Part shown: positions 10,347 to 20,973 of the stretch, in pieces | Numbering within the stretch: the first letter of the stretch is position 1 | Layout of the letters: each line of letters starts with the position of its first letter | Source: Chloromonas sp. AAM2 | Taxonomy: Eukaryota; Chlorophyta; Chlorophyceae; Chlamydomonadales; Chlamydomonadaceae | Length of the DNA stretch: 24,259 nucleotides | Direction of reading: 5' to 3' | NCBI GenBank assembly: GCA_004335635.1 | Contig: QAXH01005524.1 | Location: 315 to 24,573, forward strand | Made by a program: the position numbers and the translations under genes | Notes under the pieces: generated by a model | What the model saw: only the letters and a program-made list of their open reading frames with translations | What the model was told of the DNA's origin: nothing | Database searches by the model: none

Positions 10347-11269
10347 GTAAGTGGTGTAGAGACAGCACCATCCACGGTGGTAATCATGCAGAAAGCGCAG
10401 ACGGGTACGACGTGTGGGCAAGCGTGGAGATGAGTTGTGTGCTTCTAACTTTCCTTGTCTGATGCTCGAGTTATGTGAGTTGTCGGAGCCTGTCCCATGC
10501 ATGGGCTGAAAGGGTAAACAGGACCCGCAAGGAAGAGTGTGTACAACACCTCTTACACGGGCCGATGTGCCAAAGACAAGCATAAAGCCAATGTAAATCG
10601 GGCTCAATACCACTTGGAACGACATCTCCAGAAGGACAGTTGTGTCTTGCCATGCCCAAACGAGACCATGCCCAAACGATGCCCTTGACAATGGTAATAC
10701 AACTGGAGCCCCCACTTCAAACAAGGCGACACCACGTTGTGTGTGGGCATAGCGCCAGCTGTAATCTGTTTGTTGCTGGATATAAGAACAACACGCAGGG
10801 AGCCTACTTGAAACACAAGTCGCTGTAGCATTGGCGCAATGCTCAGCTAATCCACCCTTTGCTCAAACAACTTCCTGACCAGGTTACTGTTGGCCAACGC
10901 ATTGCGGTCTCATGAGGGGAGAGATTCCAACCCGTCCAACCTACATGTGAAGGGGATTGCGACACACCAGGATAGTAATGCCTCTAACCTCTGTTTGACA
11001 GCTACATCGTGCTGACAGTACCTGGCGGCTTTCATGTGCCTTAACATGATAGTGACAGATTGTGCAGCACCTCAGAAAGCTCTTGAGCCTTGACGACGGA
11101 GTGCCCGCATGTCTGAAGGAGTGTTAATGCCGCTACACAATGGTTTAGGCTGATAGCCTTGCATTGATAGGGTGATTGCAAAAGAGTGTCTGCAAAGTAC
11201 AGGTGTGCACAGCTTGCTGTGCTTGGCTGCTTCAGTGTTCACGGTTGAACTTGCCATGTCGGCTTGCAG

Positions 11270-14200
11270 ACTTCGCCTGGGGCTGCGTCGCTCCTGGCCC
11301 GCCAGTCTGGTGGTGGTGAGGCCGCCGCCTCCTGGCTGGGTGCATGGCTCAGCCAGGTGGGCAGCAGGACAGGCCGCACCAAGGCACGGACCCAGCGCAA
11401 GGGACGGTGGGACGAAGTCAAGCTGTGGCAGATGGGCTACAAACAGGTAGGATTGAATGTCTACATGCACACCAGTGACAGTGTGTAACCTGTTTTTGCA
11501 GGTTGCAAGGAAACCCCATGCTTGACGTGTGCATCAGACATGGCATTGAAAAAGACGAAGACATGGTGACTTACCGTGTGGTTTGACTGCTTTCTCGCAA
11601 CAAAAACTTCCAAATGGATCATCACCAAGTTTACACTTGAGTGAAGCATGCCATGTGAGTGATGTGTGATGCCTGTGCTGCCGCATTTTTACCCGGAGGA
11701 CACAACGAAGTCTTCAAGTCCACACCTCAGTGACGCAACATGCCCGTTTTAACACTCCCAGGAACTGCCACGGACCTTGAGCTTCTTCAACAATGCCGGC
11801 TGCAGCTTCTCGGTCCTTTCTTTCTTCGCCGTTGTAGGTAAGACAAGACGGCACGGTGGAACGTAGTCTGAGCCCGGCAGACGGCTGTGCAGGGCCCACT
11901 TAGATTACTATCCTCCCTGCCAGCGACTGTGAAGCTGTTGCACCAACTGATCAGGTCTGAATGCTGTGGATTGCATACCTGCCGAGCACACAGAATTAGC
12001 ACATGCTGTGCAATGATAGCCATGCAAGTCCTCAGAGCTGTATCGTTGTGTGGTTTGCTGCAGAGTCGTACTCTATGCAAGGCCTTGCTTATGGCGGGCC
12101 CGTGGTGGTGACCCAAGGTTGGATCGTGGTGTCATTCTTCTCACTCTGTGTAGCGGCAGGCCTGGCTGAGCTGGTCAGTGCCTTCCCCACCGGTGGTGGC
12201 TTGTATTACTGGTCATGGATACTGGCCCCACCCAGGTGCGATGGCGGTGGGACCAGTACAACTGTGGGTGTGTATCATGAGACGTAGCACAGAGAGGGCG
12301 GTAGTTTGAGTGTGCCCACGTATTGTTGCGCTACTGGCAAGAAAATGGCAAATATGCCGTATAATGACAAATTTCCCATATCCCGATGTGCTGTGCTGCT
12401 ATGTCATCTTCTGCCAGCAGACTAGCTGGTCCGCGAGCCCTTGTCTTGACACTGTGGAACAATGACGCCTGCTTGCCTTGCAGTGCAACATCTCAGTGCA
12501 TTGTGATTCCCTAATCTGCACACACAGGTGGCGTGGGCTGAGCTGCTGGCTGACTGGGTGGCTCAATCTGCTGGGCCAGGTCGCTTTCACTACGTCGTTG
12601 GAGATATCCTTGGCGCGCTTCCTGGCCACTCTAGTGGCCTTGCACACCCTGGGCGCAGACGGTGGGTGATCAAACACGCACCATTCTGTCCATGTGCAGC
12701 ATACAAGGCAACCAATCGCCATGTTCACCATGTGCAGCATACAAGGCAACCAATCGCCATGTTCACCATGTGCAGCATACAAGGCAACCAATCGCCATGT
12801 TCACCATGTGCAGCATACAAGGCAACCAATCGCCATGTTCACNNNNNNNNNNNNNNNNNNNNNNNNNNNNNNNNNNNNNNNNNNNNNNNNNNNNNNNNNN
12901 NNNNNNNNNNNNNNNNNNNNNNNNNNNNNNNNNNNNNNNNNNNNNNNNNNNNNNNNNNNNNNNNNNNNNNNNNNNNNNNNNNNNNNNNNNNNNNNNNNNN
13001 NNNNNNNNNNNNNNNNNNNNNNNNNNNNNNNNNNNNNNNNNNNNNNNNNNNNNNNNNNNNNNNNNNNNNNNNNNNNNNNNNNNNNNNNNNNNNNNNNNNN
13101 NNNNNNNNNNNNNNNNNNNNNNNNNNNNNNNNNNNNNNNNNNNNNNNATCGCCATGTTCACCATGTGCTGCATACAAGGCAACCAATCGCCATGTTCACC
13201 ATGTGCAGCATACAAGGCAACCAATCGCCATGTTCACCATGTGCTGCATACAAGGCAACCAATCACCATGTTCACCATGTGCTGCATACAAGGCAACCAA
13301 TCGCCATGTTCACCATGTGGTCAGTTCATCATGCAACAAGGGCATGTCATTTGAGCCTAGCAATGCACATCAACTGCGTTTGCTACCGTGATCATGTCCA
13401 CTTGCAAGCCATGGTGCCCGCTGCTGCCTGCGCACATGCAGGAGCCCCTGGGTACCAGCTCACAAATGTTGCCGTCATGTGCATCTTTGCCGTGCTGCTG
13501 ATCGTCCATGCAATCATGAACAACATCACACAGCAAACGACAGCCGTGAGTGCCAACAGGAGGTTACAAACACAACTTCGTGACACCTTTTTTCTGTTGT
13601 GGCTTGCAAACCATGCATGCAAGTTTGCATCCACACATGCGAGTGCTGCTTGAGAGCAAGTCAAATGATGCACGTCTTGATTCCTTGACCGTCTGAACAC
13701 CGAATACAGGCATGCAGCACGGGTACACGCCTTGTTGTACAGCACTTTGATGAGCCAGGCCGTCAAATCCATGGTGTTGCACGGTTCAGGCCGGCACAAA
13801 AAAGTTTTGATAACACACTCTTTGCATGAAATAGAGCTGGAAATCATGGCAATGGTTTTCAAATTCAGCAAATCTAGGGAATATGCGAGAAATCACATCT
13901 GAAAAATGGCCTAAATCCAAGACCCACCGAGTCACTCACTGTTGGCCGAGTCACTCACTAACGTCTACAGCAATGCACCCTGCTTTCCCTTTCTCGCCAT
14001 TGCCACACTGGCTCCAGTGCAGCTCTTGGAAATTGTCCCAGAACTGGCAAACATAATTGTTTTGGACACCATTTGGCGTCACATCCTGTGACGTGAAACA
14101 ATGAGCGCCACACACGCGTGCCCAAGCCATGCTGCTTGCTGTCCACTCTCAGTTGTGCATCAGTTTCAGCGCTCTGTGGCACACGGTGGCAGCTGCGGCT

Positions 14201-17200
14201 TTCTTCATCACTCTGGCGCTGGTGGCACCCACACACCAATCCAGCTCCTTCGTCTGGACTAAGTGGGACCCGGGTACTGATGGGCATGGCATCAGAAACC
14301 CGGTGTACATTGTGTTGGTGAGTCTCTAGGCCAGTGGACAGTGGACCAACGTGTGTTAGAGGCTGGGTCATGGGCACGGCTAGTGGACAGCAGCCCAGTG
14401 CACGGTGTCTGAAGGAATTTAACAGCTGCAGCGATCATGCGTGCCAGTCTTGTTGCCTTTACTGCCTGTGCTGCAGGTTGGTCTGCTCATGTCCCAGTGG
14501 ATCATCATGGGCTATGACACAAGCATCAACCTGTGCGAGGAAACGATTGATGCAGACAGAGCAGGTGGGCACAGGCGGAAGACATACAAGCAATGAAAAT
14601 GCGATTGCTGCCATCCACACTGTACAGGATTGTGATAAAGATCGCAGCTGAAGCACAGCCAGGTTCGAGGGACACCAGGATGAATCGTGTCCATGATTGG
14701 GAGTACAGCACAGTTGTTTTCTTCAAGCCTAAAAGGGTTGAAACTGATGTAGCAGGCCTTCGGCCGAGCGACAAGATCCCTCTGACATGCCCTTGCAGCC
14801 AGCTGGGGCCTTGTGGTCAGCGTGGCGGGTTGCTCTGTCTTCGGTTTGGGCATGTTGCTAAGCCTGACGTACAGCCTGCAATCGCTGCCCAACCTCTTCA
14901 ACCCGGACTCAGTCACCGGCGGCAAGGGGGTGGCGCAGGTGGGTGCCACAATGTGGGCCAGCCGGCTCAGCTGACCACTCCTCAACCAGCAACTGATCAA
15001 CTGCACCTCTTCTTGCCCAGCGATCTTTCACATCAACACACCCCCTTGCGTTTTTTTAATGCAGCTTGTTTGGGACGTGTTTGAGGCACGGTACGGCAGC
15101 GGCAGGGGTGCCATACCCCTGCTCTACATCCCAGCCGTCGGTCTCTTCTTTTGTGCCTTCACTTCTATGACCTCCAACGGCAGGTGGGTCAGCTTGTTAA
15201 CTTGCCTGCTGGGTTGCATGTACTGTGCATACAACATGCACGACACGATTCACATGTCATGCGCAAAGAGTGGGAGGTGGGATAGGTGCAACATAGAAAA
15301 TGTGCATAAGTCGCCAAGGACTACCTTTACCGTGCAGTCATCAAGTGGGCTGTTTCCACAGGATGAGCCAGGTGTGGATTCGTTACCAAGCCTGTCCGCA
15401 GACCGTTTGCATTCAGGGTTCTTGCTAAATGCTGCTTGGCTATGCTTCGATCACAGGATGGTCTACTCGTTCAGTAGAGACGGCGCGATGCTCGGTTCAC
15501 GCATCTGGTGCAAGCTCCATGCTAGCAATCACCTGCCTGTTGCCGGCACATGGCTCATGACTGGTCTCTGCTTTCTTCTGGGCCTGGCTCCCATCTACAA
15601 CACGCAGGCAAGTTGACATGCATCATGCGGCAGTGGACAGCACTGGCAATGCAAAGGCAGGCAACTACCTACGCTACTCAACAGTGGTTGCGAGTGGGCC
15701 ACATGCTTTGCCAAGTGCAACTCAATGACCCTGATCATGCTTCCACAATAATTCGTCACACTGCTGTGGCGATGTGTTTCAATTGCTGCTCTCGGGCCTG
15801 CCGTACGCTGAGGCTGTACTCGACACCGCTTGTGTTTGGAGCACAGAAGCTAAAAAGTTGCCATTTACTTACGGCATGCCGCAGGCCTTCGCCACAATCA
15901 GTGCGATCTCCGTCGTTTCGCTCTCCTTGAGCTTCATGATACCGATCGCCCTGCGCTTGTACCACGGGTCCACCGGCTTCATCCCTGGTGAGCGATCCAG
16001 GCCCAACGTGTGCGTGCATACAAGCATCAAGCGCACAGCATGGAAACATGCCGGTCAAAGGAGCACCAGCGCTGAGAGATGTGCCAAAGCGTATCGAAAC
16101 ACTGCCGATACATATCAGATACGTATCACGATTGATACCGATGCGCTATGGCACAACCTTACAAGCGCTACGGTGCCTGTGTTTGAACGCTCGCAGGACC
16201 CTTCCGGCTCGGCAAATTGTCACCTGTTGTGGGCACGCTAGCCTGCCTCTGGATCTGCATGGTATCCATTGTCTTCTGCCTGCCTCCAATCTACCCAGTG
16301 GACGTGGAGAATATGAACTATGCGCCTGTCCTGCTGGCGGTGCTGCTCGCGTTTTCTCTGCTCATGTGGTGCGTGCTAATCTCCGCCTGACTTTCGCCCA
16401 CTATGTCGACCTCCTCCTCCGCTGTTGCACGCTCCATCCCTTGCAGGCTATGCATGTATATGGAATCCGCCAGTTGCCATGGTGTGCCTGTGCCTTTCTT
16501 ACACCTGCCTTTTGTACGCATGTCAAACATATCAGAACTGCTCATGGGCAACTGCTCGGCAGACTGAGCTGCTGCCAACAGCTTCTTGATACGCACACGC
16601 CCTGCACGCAAGCCTTTCTGCCCACATGTACCTCTGCTGACGCGTTTGGTGATGTTGCTGCGGCTTGTGACAGGTGGGCTCCAGGCTTCGGTGGCTGCCA
16701 CTGGTTCACCGGCCCGCAACCAAACATGCACACCAACTTGGATGGAAGTCATCAACCTCTGAAAGACCACAAGCCTCCGTCGGCCGTGCATCCAGAGCCA
16801 GAGACAATGCTGCAAACCAATTCCTTGGGGCGCATGCATTTCATGGAAGGCCTTGACGGCATTTCTTCCGTTTCCTGCCCCAGGGTTCCGACGGGCACGC
16901 ACGCTGAAGAGGACTTCACTAGCTGGGTGGGAAACCCAGACGCACCGAACTACCAACCACCCACAATACGCAGCACAAACATGATGAACTATGGACTGCT
17001 GGACAACTGGCAGCGAGAGCCCTTGGACAGTAGTCTTCAGATCGCAGGCAATCCAAGAGAGATCTCTCAACAGAGGTCCGTGGCCTGGCCGAGCAGGCCA
17101 CCCCCAGACAGGCGCCTTTCCGTTTTCACCAATCCCCACGAGATTGAAGCCGGCAGCTTGCACTGGCCACATGCAAGCGTACGGCGTGACGGTCAGCCGC

Positions 17201-18462
17201 CAACCGCCTACAGGAGGGGCTCACACCTAGTAATCAGAAGATCATATGAAGCAGGACAAGCGGGCGACAAGCTTGATTGCGGTTCTACTAACAATCCGAC
17301 ACCGGCTGAGCTACAGACTTCGCCTGCACAGCTGGACTTTGCACCAGGACGCCAGTCCACTGCAAGTCCTCAACCAGGCTTGCCCAACGTCGACGTTGGG
17401 GTCAGTGCCACGGTCATCGAGTCTCGCCCGAGCAGCGCAGGTGCCGCAGGCGTCCATGACCAGACCCAACGTGATCACCGCTCTGGTGCAGGACTACTGT
17501 TAAGCCGGTTGTCTAGCATGCGACGCAGCCCAACCAATGCTCGACGCGAGTCACCTGGACCTCAGGCTTATATGGTAGCGACAGCAGTAGGCCAGCAGCG
17601 TGGACACTGGTTTGGCAATCCACTGGCCCGTGCACAGGAAGATACACCCGTAGATGGCAACCCCTTGGGTAGCTCTCTGGCAGTGGTGGTCGACCCGTTC
17701 GAGTCAGCCAGCGTGTTCATGCTCGCATGCATTGCGGACGCCGGTGGCGTGAGCGGCCCTGACCGCCACTGCGCAGCGCCAGACTCACCCCAGATGGCAC
17801 CCAGCACGGATCGCAGTGTGGAGAGTTCGGCGAGCCACAGACAGGTGTTCCAGCACGCAGTCAGCGCCGATGCTCCCGCCAGCAACGGGCGCAGAATGAG
17901 CGCTGAATTACCGGAGGATTGGGCATACTCTGCTCCACGCGATCACAGCAACCATCAAAACGCAAGAGCACAAACCTGCAGCAGCATTGCGGAAGGAAAC
18001 AGCGCTTGGGGTTTGTCCATGCTGCAGTCGACGATGCACAGAACCACCAGCGTCCGTCGCAAGACTGTCAATAGCCCTGATGACAAGAGCACGCTTGCGA
18101 GCTCCTTGCGCGCGGCTATGGTGGCAGCGGCGACGGTGAGAGGTGGTGCTCCGGCGGGTGCAGACGGAGAGAGGCAAAGTCATGGCATGCGCGTTGTTTC
18201 CAGAGTTCCCGGTGTCACAGTGGGAGGGAAACTCCCAGGCAGGGCGCCGGCAGTGCATGGCCTGCACCCTGCAGTCCGTGAACGTCGCGTTAGCGCCATG
18301 CCACACTCGCAGGGCCCGCCACGCCCTGCAGAAAGCCACGCGAGCGCATCAGCACAGGAGGGTTCTCATGCGCACACCGCTGACGGCATGACCTTCGCGA
18401 CATGTGATGCGATAGGCACCTCGGCTGCGCCATCAGGCCGACGGAACAGCTACCGGATGTAA
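11270..18462 (+). CDS. BAT1/GABA-permease-type amino acid transporter (APC family), 13 exons, long C-terminal tail; 5' end unresolved
   Basis: Exons: 11270-11446 (start uncertain), 11762-11837, 12064-12235, 12528-12661, 13442-13545, 14153-14317, 14477-14564, 14799-14938, 15065-15183, 15457-15607, 15885-15987, 16197-16368, 16674-18462. Every junction keeps frame, totalling 3390 nt and 1129 aa from 11270. Twelve membrane segments are expected for the family. Blocks shared with plant BAT1 and fungal GABA/choline permeases, as recalled, include LWQMGYKQELPRTLSFF, LVSAFPTGGGLYYWS, WLTGWLNLLGQVAFTTS, MGYDTSINLCEETIDADRA, MTSNGRMVYSFSRDGAM and HWFTGP after the last helix. It probably moves amino acids, GABA or choline across a membrane; substrate and membrane cannot be told. 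Intron 10 (15608-15884) is GC-AG. The last exon adds a polar tail of about 585 residues. No ATG precedes 11270 in frame after the stop at 11246, so a start exon lies upstream. Confidence 0.9.
12691..13319 (+). repeat. 38-bp tandem repeat inside permease intron 4, with assembly gap
   Basis: The unit is 38 bp, for example CATGTGCAGCATACAAGGCA followed by ACCAATCGCCATGTTCAC. Four complete units (12691-12842) precede the gap and about four more follow it (13148-13319). Right-hand units mostly read GTGCTGCAT rather than GTGCAGCAT, and one has AATCACC rather than AATCGCC. The array lies wholly within the intron 12662-13441. Because 38 is not a multiple of three and the unit lacks stop triplets, all three plus frames stay open, which makes spurious long open frames. 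Confidence 0.95.
12843..13147. other. Assembly gap (305 N)
   Basis: A run of N inside the 38-bp tandem array. The repeat register on the two sides does not differ by a whole number of 38-bp units, so the stated gap length is probably an estimate and the true copy number is unknown. Confidence 0.98.
13927..13959. repeat. Direct repeat CCGAGTCACTCACT, twice, in permease intron 5
   Basis: Exact 14-bp copies at 13927-13940 and 13946-13959, offset by 19 bp. The reverse strand reads AGTGAGTGACTCGG, which contains TGACTC, the half of the GCN4/AP-1-type bZIP site. No function is shown. The intron around it (13546-14152) has an AT-rich stretch at about 13790-13910. Confidence 0.7.
14032..14054 (+). 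repeat. Dispersed repeat, copy 3 (intronic)
   Basis: TGTCCCAGAACTGGCAAAC at 14034-14052 is identical to 61-79 and 371-389. It lies in permease intron 5, about 100 bp upstream of the acceptor at 14152. Flanking similarity to the copy at 371 extends several bases on both sides. Confidence 0.75.
15608..15884 (+). other. GC-AG intron (permease intron 10)
   Basis: The exon ends IYNTQ at 15607 with donor CAG|GCAAGT, and the next exon begins AFATIS at 15885 after GCCGCAG. The phase is 0 on both sides. No GT within the junction gives an in-frame product that keeps the conserved sequence. The donor otherwise fits the extended consensus typical of GC-AG introns, where a strong match compensates for the T-to-C change. 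Confidence 0.85.
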
Positions 18463-18572
18463 AGATCTGAAGAACTCGCATAATGCGACACGGGCACAGC
18501 CGCGATCGTCAAAGCGATACAAATGACGCCTCAGCGGTGCCAATTACGCCGGCGGAACAGCTACCGGATGTA
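18442..18572 (+). repeat. Duplicated 3' end of the permease gene
   Basis: The 20-base string CGGAACAGCTACCGGATGTA, encoding the last residues RNSYRM and the start of the stop, is repeated exactly at 18553-18572, 111 bp downstream. Both copies are followed by related sequence (AAAGA..., GCATAA.TGCGACA, GCACAGCC). The first copy carries TGTAA at 18458-18462, overlapping the stop codon; the second has TGTAA at 18577-18581. TGTAA is the chlorophyte polyadenylation signal, so the second may be the functional one. Confidence 0.8.
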
Positions 18573-20329
18573 CGCGTGTAAAGACTTTGCATAAATGCGA
18601 CATGTGCACAGCCATGATGGTCGTTGCAGCAAGACAATGGTCGTTGCAGCCATCAGGCCGCTGGCATGCAGCTCTGATGCCAAGCAGGCAAGGACGCTAT
18701 CTCAAGCATGGAAAATACGAAGCTAAGATTTTCATATTTGGAGGACCCGCCTCGTGTTTCCCCAGCACAGACAAGGGCTGCTTGAGCCTTGCCTGCATGC
18801 AGCAGCAGTGTCCACAAATCTTCTCACTGTCGTTTCCCGCCTTGACCTTGCCCAGGCATCAGCTGTTGGCATGGCCCGTGTAGCCAGTGGCTGACGCTGA
18901 CGCTGGCTCATGACACTGTGCCGGACACCCATTGACTTGGGAGTACAGCCAAATGCCTGTCATTGACTGTTACGACCTGGGTGCGCGCGCACCCAAGGCC
19001 AACCGCACAGCTGGCAGTGGCACCACGCTTGCCTGAAGGATTTCAAGCGCTTGGAGGTGTGTGAATGGCATGGGTGCGAAGCTGTCTTATCAATGATTGG
19101 AAAATGTGGGCATGCTTGACGAGCGGGGGAATGCTGCGTACGTGGGTGCTCGAAGCACACTCACCAACGAACATTTGAGGGGGGAGTTCATGTCTTTGAG
19201 GCTTGGGCCTTCAGAGTCCGTTGTGGTATTGTGGTGTGTCAGGCCAGGTGCCAGCTGCGTCAAACATGAAGCTGAAGCATCAGCAAAACAGCTACTGAGT
19301 TACTGCCTCCAGTTGCCTGTTGCACCTGGTGGTTGCCAGGTCGCACCCAGTCCGAGTGGTACTTCCTGTTACCTCAGCTGAAGCCCTTTGTTCTGTGTGC
19401 CCCTCCAGAGTCTATTAGCCCCGGCTATTCTTGCAGGAAAGAGATTACACGCCATGTGTCAGGACTTCTTCGTCGGTTGCATACTGTGTCCGGACAGAAG
19501 TCAAGGCGCTCGCGCCAGCTTGCCCATGCAACCTCTTCCAGGACAGACATGCATTGCAGATCACATGCATGTCCATGATCTGTACCGGCTAGATTGACTG
19601 ACGAAACAGCCAACCGCAGTCACTGAGCTTTCTGTTCCTCTGACCCTTGCATGTTGCCTTTGGACGTATCCAGGTATCGTCATGTTGATGTGCACGAGCT
19701 CAGTGGCCTCATGCTTGACGGCATCCCGCACTGCAGGACGTGCACAAACTGTCCAGGCAGGGTTCAGGATGGCACTAGCCACTTGCAACCTTGTTGTTCT
19801 GTCGTTCATGTATGCCACTTTGGCTGGCTGCCTGGCTGGCTGGCTGGCTGGCTGCCTGGTTTCTTTTCCTACTACTTCTTTTGCTCTTGTTGTAATACTG
19901 TCTTGAAAATCTTTCCTATTACTACTCTTACTACTCTTGTTATTACTCTTATTACTGTGATCACTCCCACTAATTATTACTCTTGAATTCGTGATAGGCT
20001 TTACTTCTGAACGGCCTTGCGGTGACCGGCTCTATTATCTTTCGAGCGGCCTAGTTGCAGTGACATGCCCTATTTCTGTAGGATGGCTTATAATGTACGG
20101 CAGCCATTTTAATGCATGCCTGTCAAGGTTCACGAACGTCAAACAGTAAGTGTGGAATCTGGTTGGATAAAGGGAGTGTCACTGTACTTCTTCTTGTAAT
20201 CATATTCTCAGCACTGGTCATTTCCAGCACTGCACTTCAGACCGTTCCATGCATACGGCGGCAATTCTTGAGACTGTTGATGGCTCAACGGTTCAAAGCC
20301 GAGTGTCATAGCCCTTCCTGATGACGCGA
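18463..20329. other. Intergenic region with simple repeats, no confident gene
   Basis: After the permease 3' end the sequence holds short open frames only. A stretch at about 19112-19250 (MLDERGNAAYVGARSTLTNE...) and another at about 19337-19576 look mildly protein-like but have no recognisable motif and no convincing splice chain. An imperfect GGCT repeat lies at about 19820-19860, followed by a low-complexity TTACTACTCT-type tract to about 19985. No RNA gene was recognised. Confidence 0.5.
19820..19985 (+). repeat. GGCT repeat followed by TTACT-rich low-complexity tract
   Basis: About ten near-perfect GGCT/GCCT tetramers (CTGGCTGGCTGGCTGGCTGG) run into a pyrimidine-rich tract made of TTACTACTCT-like units. 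Strand asymmetry is strong. The open frame through the first part (AGCLAGWLAGCL) is a by-product of the repeat. Confidence 0.75.
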
Positions 20330-20513
20330 TTACGGCTGTGTGGCACATGCCGCATGCACGTCTTCCAAACCAGGCCAACTAGGATTGAGGTGTTTTGTGG
20401 CGGGAGGTGTTACACTTTCAGCGATTTGCATGTGCTTCGTATAGTGCTTCAGCACTTTGTCTATGCCTGAGATGTTGCCTGTTCTGGCGTCTGTGACTGA
20501 CAGCAACAAGGCA
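20330..20513 (-). other. Candidate terminal exon, minus strand, gene unknown
   Basis: On the minus strand a very strong acceptor (TTTTTCTTTCACGCAG) ends at 20514. One frame then reads ALLLSVTDARTGNISGIDKV and on to a stop at 20330. It looks protein-like, but its phase (2) does not match the phase-0 end of the candidate exon at 20793-20973, so the two cannot be joined directly. No family is recognised. Confidence 0.25.
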
Positions 20514-20540
20514 CTGCGTGAAAGAAAAAGATGCTTGCTA

Positions 20541-20554
20541 GTTCTGGGACAGTT
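20541..20554 (-). repeat. Dispersed repeat, inverted partial copy 4
   Basis: GTTCTGGGACAGTT is the reverse complement of AACTGTCCCAGAAC, the 58-71 part of copy 1. Weaker similarity continues on the CAGGAACAG side. It lies next to the candidate minus-strand exon that starts at 20513. Confidence 0.55.
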
Positions 20555-20792
20555 CACAGGAACAGCACGGGCACCAGTGTGGGGATAGCATTGAGTGCTG
20601 TTTGTTACAGTTTGGGTGTATGCAGGACTCATCATTTTGAAGTGTTTCAGCCCCATGGTATCACGGCCAGGGCATCAGATATTCCTGCTGGCGGTCCCTC
20701 GGCCTCGGATTGCCCTGTTTGTTTTGCGTGAGTAATGTGCAGATGCTACAGTCATTTGCCCAGCATGTATGTGGTGCAACCAATGCTATCAC

Positions 20793-20973
20793 GTGTATGC
20801 TCTCTGCCGCCTCATTTAGGCCGCCGTAGTACATTTGCATCACCCTCACAGCGAGCGTGAGTGCCCACAACGCATCAATTGTTGTTAAGTTCATGAGAGA
20901 CTCTTGCACACGCCGACTGGTCTCTTCTTGCATTCGGATGGTGCGCTGCAGCAGCCAGTCCACAGCAGAGATT
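20793..20973 (-). other. Candidate internal exon, minus strand, helical protein of unknown family
   Basis: Between an acceptor (GCACTTTCAG ending at 20974) and a donor (ATACAC|GTGATA at 20792), 60 codons read ISAVDWLLQRTIRMQEETSR and continue through ESLMNLTTIDALWALTLAVR to GGLNEAAESIH. Composition and hydrophobic spacing suggest amphipathic helices. It starts in phase 2 and ends in phase 0. Upstream minus-strand stretches at 21030-21215 and about 21550-21703 (NTSRDLQERLNSKGWQ before GTCAGC) might belong to the same gene, but no phase-consistent chain was found. Confidence 0.3.

Larger units (their letters stand above)
8645..11269. other. Intergenic region between TAF13 and the permease
   Basis: No gene could be recognised over about 2.6 kb. 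It must hold the TAF13 3' UTR, the permease promoter and probably the first permease exon or exons. It contains a (TG)20 microsatellite, a degenerate match to the dispersed repeat (AGAACTGGCAAA, 8979-8990), one weak candidate exon (9194-9375) and a candidate permease first exon (10292-10346). Open frames elsewhere, such as 9847-10371 on the minus strand, show no recognisable protein features. Confidence 0.5.

Noticed and set aside
9847..10371. 174-residue minus-strand open frame
   Set aside because: No recognisable motif or splice structure; composition like neighbouring noncoding DNA.
12691..13319. CRISPR array
   Set aside because: The units are contiguous 38-bp copies with no unique spacers, in a eukaryotic intron.
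12528..13653. Long open frames through the 38-bp repeat and gap
   Set aside because: The frames include N residues and exist in all three plus frames. The conserved transporter sequence shows this stretch is an intron.
15988..16673. N-terminal part of the 824-residue open frame as a separate protein
   Set aside because: It spans two introns and an exon read out of frame. Only 16674-18462 of this frame is coding, as the last permease exon.
20290..20315. tRNA T-loop-like string GGTTCAAAGCC
   Set aside because: No acceptor stem, D arm or anticodon arm can be folded around it.
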